From Eriocheir sinensis (Eukaryota > Arthropoda > Malacostraca > Decapoda > Varunidae), in NCBI RefSeq assembly GCF_024679095.1, contig NC_066562.1, forward strand, positions 8,204,398-8,268,397: a stretch of 64,000 nt of DNA, read 5' to 3'. The first letter of the stretch is position 1. The number at the start of each line of letters is the position of its first letter. Positions 57,780 through 64,000 of this stretch are shown piece after piece. A model generated the notes under the pieces. The model worked only from the letters and a program-made list of their open reading frames with translations, did not search any database and was not told the origin of the DNA. The position numbers and the translations under genes were made by a program.

Positions 57780-58860
57780 TTCCCTTCCTGTGCACATTGT
57801 CTTGGGGCCCCAGCGAGGAGGAGGCTTGGCGCAGAGTACCCAGAAGGACTTCACGCCAACCAAAGGACTCCCGTGTGTGTGGAAGGCCAGGACTTGACAT
57901 ACGATACCCTGAAGGACTCCACACCAACTATAGGACTCCACCAATAGGACGTGTGTGTTTCTTCAGCTTCCCACGGCGGCGAAACTTGACAAACGCTATC
58001 CTGAAGGACTCCACACGACCCTAGGACTTCTTGCTGTTCCAGGAGATCCTTGTGGGACTTTCGTGTATGCCTTCAGCTTCCCAAAGGCGGCGAAGGCTCA
58101 ACACGTAGTATCCTGAAAGACTCCCAACCAGATATAGGACTCCATAGCATCCTAGGACTCCAGTGTGTGTGAGTGTATCCTAGCCAAGCCATCCTTAGGA
58201 CTTCTTTGTGTGTCTTCAGGTTCCCAGGGCTGACGAAGGATTAATATAGAGTATCCTTAAGGATTCCCACCAACCCCAAGGACTTCAGTGTGTGTGTATC
58301 CTATCTGAGCTATCTAAAAGACTTCTGCGTTTGTCTTCAGCTTCCCAAGGTCAGAAAAGGACTCCTCTGTATGTGTCTACAGCTAACCAGGGCCGGCGAA
58401 GGATTAACAGCGGGTATCCTTCGGGACTTCCGACCCCCCCATAGGACTCCCCACCACTCCAGGACTCCAGCGTGTCGCCTATAGGACTCCTGTGTGTGCT
58501 CTGCGTGCCTTTAGCTCTCCAAGGCCGACTAAGGCATCCTACAAATACCCTGAAGGACTCCACATCCCTCGTAGGACTCTAGTGTGTTTGAGTGTCCTGC
58601 CGAAATCATCTTAAGCCATCCTAAGTGTGTTTTTTGCCTGTAGGATTTCCGTGTGTCCTTATCCTCCACCATCCAGCTGAGGCAAACCATAAAGTATCCT
58701 GAAGGACTCACCACAGCTCGAGGACTCCAGTGTGTATGTGTATCCTGCCAGAGCTGCCTGTAGGACTTCTGTGTGTATCCTTCAGAGCTTATAAACCACA
58801 AGGATACAACTTATATCTAAGGATCTCAAAGGACTTCTGTTATAACTTCCGCCGCTTAAA
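57780..58860. repeat. Decayed AGGACTCC minisatellite
   Basis: TATCCTGAAGGACTCCACAC, TATAGGACTCC, CAGTGTGTGT and CTTCAGCTTCCCAAGG recur in a loose order about every 60-130 bp. No shared frame; not coding. Confidence 0.75.
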
Positions 58861-59341
58861 GAAAGGATCAGGGTGCTAGAAGGGGAGGCAGGACTACTTA
58901 AGAGGTTCCAGTATCCTTCACAACTTCGGCGTAATCTTTTAATCTTCACACAGGACTTCGCCGGTAAAGAAGTTATCAGGAAATCTCAAGCTTGTTCATA
59001 AGTTTCACAAGAGAATTCGCCGCTGAAGAAGGAGTAATGAAGTAGCCTTAAGATTTGACAGAAGTTATCAGAACACGCCGGCTCTCAAGATTTTTCCAAA
59101 GTTAACATAATTCTCCGTTAAAAAGAAGTTATAAAAAAAATCGAATATTGAAGAGCATTATAGACCAAAAAAAGGAGAAAAAAAGAATCAGTGTTTAAGA
59201 CAATCCCAAAGACAAAATTTAACAACTTCAGACTTACACACAAAACGATTTACTTGTCAAAAATAAGGGAATTTTAGGCTTCAAAAATATGCCTATTCTA
59301 AACCTATAAAAGGGTATTAAGCTCTTATAATCCCAGTTTTA
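58861..59341. other. AT-rich spacer with weak repetition
   Basis: GAAGTTATCAG/AAGAAGT words recur loosely. No gene supported. Confidence 0.35.
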
Positions 59342-59571
59342 AGGAGTAGAACCCAATTGCAAGCCTACAAAAAGGATCTAGCACTAATAAGCCCTTTTTT
59401 GAGGAGTTGAAGCCTATTAGAAGCCATTTTAGCCACAGAAAGGGATCCAGTTCGTACCCAAGGCATTCCAGGTATAAGAGAGAAGGACTGAACGCCCGTA
59501 AGAGGATCGGAGAGGCGGGGAACACCTTGATCCTGTCTACTGCTACGAAAAGAGGAGTGAGGAGGTCAAGA
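59342..59571 (+). other. Probable 5' UTR of the secreted-protein gene
   Basis: Unique sequence leading to the ATG at 59572. It is open in the ATG frame back to about 59407 but has no in-frame ATG there. The transcription start was not identified. Confidence 0.4.
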
Positions 59572-60372
59572 ATGGTGTGGTCGGGCGGTGCGAGGGGTGA
59601 GTAGATGTTTGTTTTGTTCATATATTAAGTAATTTTTTTTTTCTTTCTTTTTCTTTTTTTCTTTCTAACTGTCTTTTTCTTTCTTTTCTCTCGTTTTCTT
59701 ACTAGTTTATTGTTTTTTTTGTTCTTGTTCTCTTTCTTCTCTCATTTCGTCTCCTTTCTTCTGTTCTCTTTCCTTCCCTTCTCTTCTCTTTTCGCTTTCT
59801 AACTTTTCTTTCTCTATTCTTTACTTTTCTTCTTTTTTCTTGTTTTCTCTTCTGTTCTGCTCTGTTCTCTTCTCTTCTCATCTCCTCTTCCTCCTCCTCC
59901 TTTTCATCCTCTCCTCTCTTCCTTCTCCTCCTCCTCCTCCTTCCTTACATTGAGTAGGCCTATATGAACGACAATAGACATTAAAGAAGGCAATATTAAG
60001 CCTGTCTCCGTCACTCCTTTCATCCTTTTAACACTTACAAAACTTGGCTAATGAAATGATGATGATGATGATGATGTTGATGATGTTGATGATGATGGTG
60101 GTGATGATCGCATTGGCCCTTGAGTCTGTAGTGATGAGAGGGAGGTTGTGGAGGTTAGGCTGGTATTCTCATCACCACCATCATCACCATCATCACCACC
60201 ATCACCACCATCATCATCACCAAACATTGTAGGTGAAGAAGGGTGTGTTCTCTTCTGTTTGGTGTTGCGTCATCATTTTTATCACCATTTACCCGTCATC
60301 ACCATCACCACCACCATCATCACCACTCTCAGCTAAATGGCCAATCACAGCGAGGCAATTATCGTCTCCTGA

Positions 60373-60421
<49 letters not shown>

Positions 60422-60472
60422 TTTGAGGCCGTTCTTTTTGGTCATATCGTTTCCGTTATTGACATAGATGCT

Positions 60473-60515
<43 letters not shown>

Positions 60516-61660
60516 GGTAACGCTCAATCCGCCCCTGCAGTAACTCAATAACGGTCGACGCAATTCTTAAAGCCGTTGATCATCTTCGCACTGAGTACTT
60601 TAGCAGGAAGCTTGTTTAAGTGACGGATGACTCGGTTAAGAAAAAGACTCTTGCCATTGTCTGTCTTGCATCGCTTGTGTTCAATCAGCAAGATATTATT
60701 CATGGTTGTTGGGTTTGTTATTTAGAAGGAGGAGAAGGAGGAGAAGGAGAAGAAGGAGGAGGAGGAGGAGGAGGAGGAATCAAGGAAAAGAGAAACAGGA
60801 GGGAGAAGGAAAAACAGGAAAAGAAAGGAAAGAGGTGATGGAGAGGTATATAAGAAGAGGAGGAAAAGGTAGAAGAGGAAAAAAGAAAGTGAAGAAAAAC
60901 CAAAGAACTGGGAAAATAATGAAGCAAAAAGGAGAAGAAAAGGTTGAAGTTAAGGAGGAAGAAAGAGGTAAAAACGGAAGATAAAAGAAAGAAAAAAAGC
61001 AGAAAACAAAAACAAAAACAGAGATGAAGTAAAAGGAGAGCAAGGAGTAAATGAGGAGTAAGATGACAGCAGAAGAGGAAGAAGAAGAGGAAGAGGAAGA
61101 GGAGGCAAAAAAAAATATACACAACGAATCAAAAGCACCGACCGTTATGCAAGAGAGGTGACGCTTTATTCAATACCTACGAAGGGAGAGAGAGAGAAGG
61201 GGAGAGAGGGAGGGAGGGAGAGTGAAGTAGGTGCAAAATACGGTACAGCAATGAACATAAATCTTTATATAAACTTGCAATTTTACGTTAGAGTAGTAAT
61301 AGAGGAAGAAGAGGAGGAGGAGGAGGAGGAGGAGTCATTGAAGAGAGAAAGATTGAGTTAGTAAATTCGGAAGAGGAAAAGAAAGGAGAGGAAGAGGAGG
61401 AAGAGTGAAGGCGAATGAGGAAACAGGAAGGAAGGAAGGAAGGAAGGAAAGAAGGAAGAAAGAAAGACAGGAAGGAAGAAAGGAAGGAAGGAAGGGAAGG
61501 AGAGAGGAAAAGAATAGGAGAAGGAGGAAGAGGAGGATGAATATTGAGGAGGAAGGAAAGGGGAAAGGAAGGAAGAAGGGAGAAAGGAGGGAAGAATAAG
61601 AAAAAGGAGGAGAAGACAAGGGAAAAGTAGGAGGAGGAAGCGAAGGAGGAGGAGTAATAT

Positions 61661-61735
<75 letters not shown>

Positions 61736-63027
61736 TTCGTATGTGTGTATGAACGCCTTGATTACGCAGGTGTATACAGGTAAGATCAAGGTGAATGTGC
61801 AGTTATGATATTATACAAAAACAAAAACAACCAAAAAAGAAAAAGTGTGAGAAACAACTAACTTCCGGTGTGTGTGTGCGTGTGTGTGTGCGTGTGCGTG
61901 TGTATGTACGTGTGTCCGTCTTCCCAGCGGCATCTCGGCTCACAGTACTAGCGGAAAAGTAACCCAAAAAACAACATAAAAATTAATAGCTCTCTGGGAA
62001 ACACACAAACCAGGTAGAATACGAAACGACAGGTAACGACCCATGACTAATTACACTTGCATAGGTAATTAGACCGAGCTGCTTAAGTGACCCCAAAGTA
62101 CAGGTGGTAATGACTCTCCCACGGTGCTTAATTACAGGTAGGACTACTCCCTTGCTTTGCCGTACCTTACCGTTCCTATTCACCTGGTTGTCTCTACGGC
62201 TTTTACCTGTCTGCCTTGCTCTCTCTACCTGGTCCATATGTTGTCTGTCTCTACCTGTCTTTCCTGCTTTCGCTCCTTCCTTTGTTTTCTTCATTTTTTC
62301 CTTTCCTTTCCTTTTCTTTTTACCTGGCTATCTTGCTCTGTCCACCTGTTTTCTTCTCTCGTTTTTTTCTTTCTTTTCTTCATTCCTTTCTTCTCCTTTT
62401 ATCTCTCTACCTGGTTCATATGTTTCCTAGTTCTGCCTGTTTTCTTTTTTCTTCTTTTGTTTTCCTCCCCTTCTTCCTTTCTTTCTTCCTTTCATGTTTT
62501 TTCTTCTTTTTTTCTTCTTTTCCTCTTTACTAAATTTGCTCTCTACTTCGTCTGTCCGTTGTCTTTCCCTCTAACTCACTTTTTTTTTCTTCTTTTATTT
62601 CTTCCTTCTTTATATTTCCTTTTTTTCCCTCTCTTCCTTGGTTCGTATGTTGCCTTTTCCAATCTTCCTTTTTCTTTATTTTCGTTTCTTACTTTCCTTT
62701 CTTAATTTCTTCCTTTCCTTCCTTCATATTATTTCGTTTTTTTCCTATTCTTTCATTTTTTTCATCTTTTTCCTTTCCTTTCCCTTCTATTTTCACTTCC
62801 TCCTTTCTTCTTTCTTATCTACTTCTCTACCTCTGTCTTTTATATCTGTTACCCCTCTACCCGTTTCTTCTCCGTTTTCTCTTTCTCTTCCCTTCCTTTC
62901 CTTTAATTTCTTTCCCTTTCCTTCCTCTCTTTCCTAAATTTTTCATTCTTCCCATTCAGTTCATTCTACCTACGTACCTCTTAACCTACTTCCCAACCGT
63001 TAGTAAGGCAATTCACACCTTATTTAA

Positions 63028-63067
<40 letters not shown>

Positions 63068-63328
63068 ACGCGTGTGAATAGAGGGGTAAAAATGAGGTAC
63101 TTGACTGTGTGATTCTGGTGATGATATGGTGATGATGGAGATGATGGTGAGTAATTGTGGTTGATGCTTCCTCTTCTTCTTCTTCTTCTTCTTCTTCTTC
63201 TTCTTCTTTTGTATCTTTTTCTTGTTCTTCGTCTTCTTGTTCTTGTTCATCTTTCTCCTTTTTCCCATTTTCCTCTTCTTCTTCCTGTTCTTGTTTTTTT
63301 TCCTTGTTATTGTTATTGTTCTTCTTGT

Positions 63329-63368
<40 letters not shown>

Positions 63369-63714
63369 GCTACTGCTACTACTACTACTATTTCTTCCTC
63401 TGCTCTTACATAACTCGTACATATTTTTTTTTCTTTCTTTCTCTCTCTCCTTCTTTCTTCTTTAATTTTATTCTATTTACTCTATCAATCTATTTATTCA
63501 TATTTCTTTATTTTCTATTATTTTTTTTGTGTGTGCTAATTAACGCCCACTCTTACCTGTGTTCACCTTGGCCCTCAGGTGTAGCGGCGGCGGTGGTGGT
63601 GGTGGTGGTGGTTGCGATGACCTGCCTGGGAGGGGTCACGGCGGAGGAGGAGCAGCAGCAGGAGGAGGTGGTGGTGGGGGAGGCGGGGTCAAGGTCATTC
63701 TCCGGCTTCTTCAG
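59572..63714 (+). CDS. Secreted protein precursor, first two coding exons (partial)
   Basis: Exon A 59572-59596 (ATG to a GTGAGT donor) and exon B 63579-63714 (after GGCCCTCAG, ending at GTAATG) join in frame. They encode MVWSGGARGVAAAVVVVVVV, AMTCLGGVTA, then EEEQQQEEVVVGEAGSRSFS, GFFR. The first ~30 residues are a textbook signal peptide: basic n-region, Ala/Val core, likely cleavage after GVTA. The mature start is acidic and Gln-rich. Exon B ends in phase 2, so the gene continues beyond the window. The Val core is written by a run of seven GTG codons, part of a (GTG)n microsatellite. The family is not recognised; a small hormone or peptide precursor would fit but nothing visible proves it. 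The 4-kb intron holds satellites. Confidence 0.6.
59630..59945. repeat. Pyrimidine-rich TTTCTTTC tract
   Basis: C/T-rich plus strand with TTTCTTTC and CTCCTC words, within the intron of the secreted-protein gene. Confidence 0.8.
60055..60330. repeat. (ATG)n and (CAT/CAC)n trinucleotide repeats
   Basis: GATGATGATG at 60057-60108 and ATCACCATCACC at 60170-60225 and 60290-60330; complementary blocks around a ~60-bp centre could fold into a hairpin. Confidence 0.85.
60376..60513. repeat. Two (CT)n runs
   Basis: (CT)n at 60376-60420 and 60474-60513. Confidence 0.95.
60725..61650. repeat. Purine-rich tract
   Basis: GGAGAAGG/GAAGGAAGG words with (GGA)n near 60750-60778 and 61305-61333 and (GGAA)n near 61424-61450. 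No gene. Confidence 0.85.
61663..61732. repeat. (GT)n microsatellite
   Basis: About 34 GT units. A shorter mixed GT/GC run follows at 61868-61905. Confidence 0.95.
62240..62960. repeat. Pyrimidine-rich tract
   Basis: TTTCCTTTC/CTTCTT words with loosely repeated CTCTACCTGG near 62225, 62335 and 62405. No gene. Confidence 0.8.
63030..63400. repeat. (CT)n, (TTC)n and (TAC)n runs
   Basis: (CT)n 63031-63062, (TTC)n 63171-63207, (ACT)n 63330-63390, just upstream of exon B of the secreted-protein gene. Confidence 0.9.
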
Positions 63715-64000
63715 GTAATGGGCGACCTGGTGACATTGATTTTGACCTGCAGGGGAAATTGGGTCTTTACTTAATTTTTTTTTTGTGTGTGTGTGTGTAT
63801 GTGTGTTATCGTTTTCAATCTATTAGTTCGGCATTTTTTTCAACTCTCTCAATCAACGTAAATTACAAAAAAGGCGACCTTGATAGCCCTTGACAGCCCC
63901 AAACTCACGTCACTTAAATTTGGTAGGTATTTCCAGCGATCCTTCCGCCTCACATCAACTATTTCCAAGGTCCAAAAAGTAGATAAATCGGGTTATACTG

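Overview
The window looks like nuclear DNA of an arthropod, most probably a decapod crustacean. It has widely split genes with GT-AG introns, very dense micro- and minisatellites, tRNA-derived SINE and APE-type non-LTR retrotransposon pieces, TTAA-flanked MITEs, and interstitial TTAGG/TAAGG runs of the arthropod telomere type. The order-level assignment is an inference; no marker gene settles it.

Four conserved eukaryotic genes could be rebuilt exon by exon. A BCCIP homolog (minus, 7914-11745, 6 coding exons, 288 aa) is followed by UQCRB, the 14 kDa subunit of respiratory complex III (minus, 16304-18609, 4 exons, 114 aa). LIPT1, mitochondrial lipoyltransferase 1 (plus, 21254-32990, 6 exons, 402 aa), is transcribed away from UQCRB. 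The LC8 dynein light chain (minus, 37680-41299, 2 coding exons, 90 aa) has an upstream 5' UTR exon that was not located. Two less certain genes lie at the ends. One is the last exon of a threonine-rich, mucin-like single-pass membrane protein (minus, 298-1340). The other is the first two coding exons of a secreted protein with a clear signal peptide (plus, 59572-63714, running out of the window).

Layout: 1-7.6 kb mucin-like exon and satellites, including a 69-bp array; 7.6-11.8 kb BCCIP; 12.3-15.4 kb a hairpin repeat joined to a broken non-LTR element; 15.8-18.6 kb UQCRB; 18.9-20.7 kb satellites; 21.2-35 kb LIPT1 and its 3' UTR; 35.7-36.0 kb MITE; 37.7-41.3 kb LC8 gene; 41.3-53 kb almost only simple repeats, telomere-like repeats and long purine/pyrimidine tracts; 53.3-54.0 kb a cluster of small transposons; 56.8-58.9 kb degenerate minisatellites; 59.3-63.7 kb the secreted-protein gene. 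The genes are unrelated housekeeping functions (two are mitochondrial) and do not form a pathway.

No new multi-gene system is visible. The most interesting signal is structural. Exon edges, meaning splice site plus adjoining coding bases, are repeatedly copied in tandem into the neighbouring introns of BCCIP, UQCRB and LIPT1. The clearest case is eight consecutive 3' splice sites in front of LIPT1 exon 3. Other good signals are one dispersed repeat family that has become tandem arrays of two unit lengths plus a hairpin, and a TTAA-MITE whose empty site is preserved in neighbouring tandem repeats. All calls come from reading the sequence; no database search was possible.
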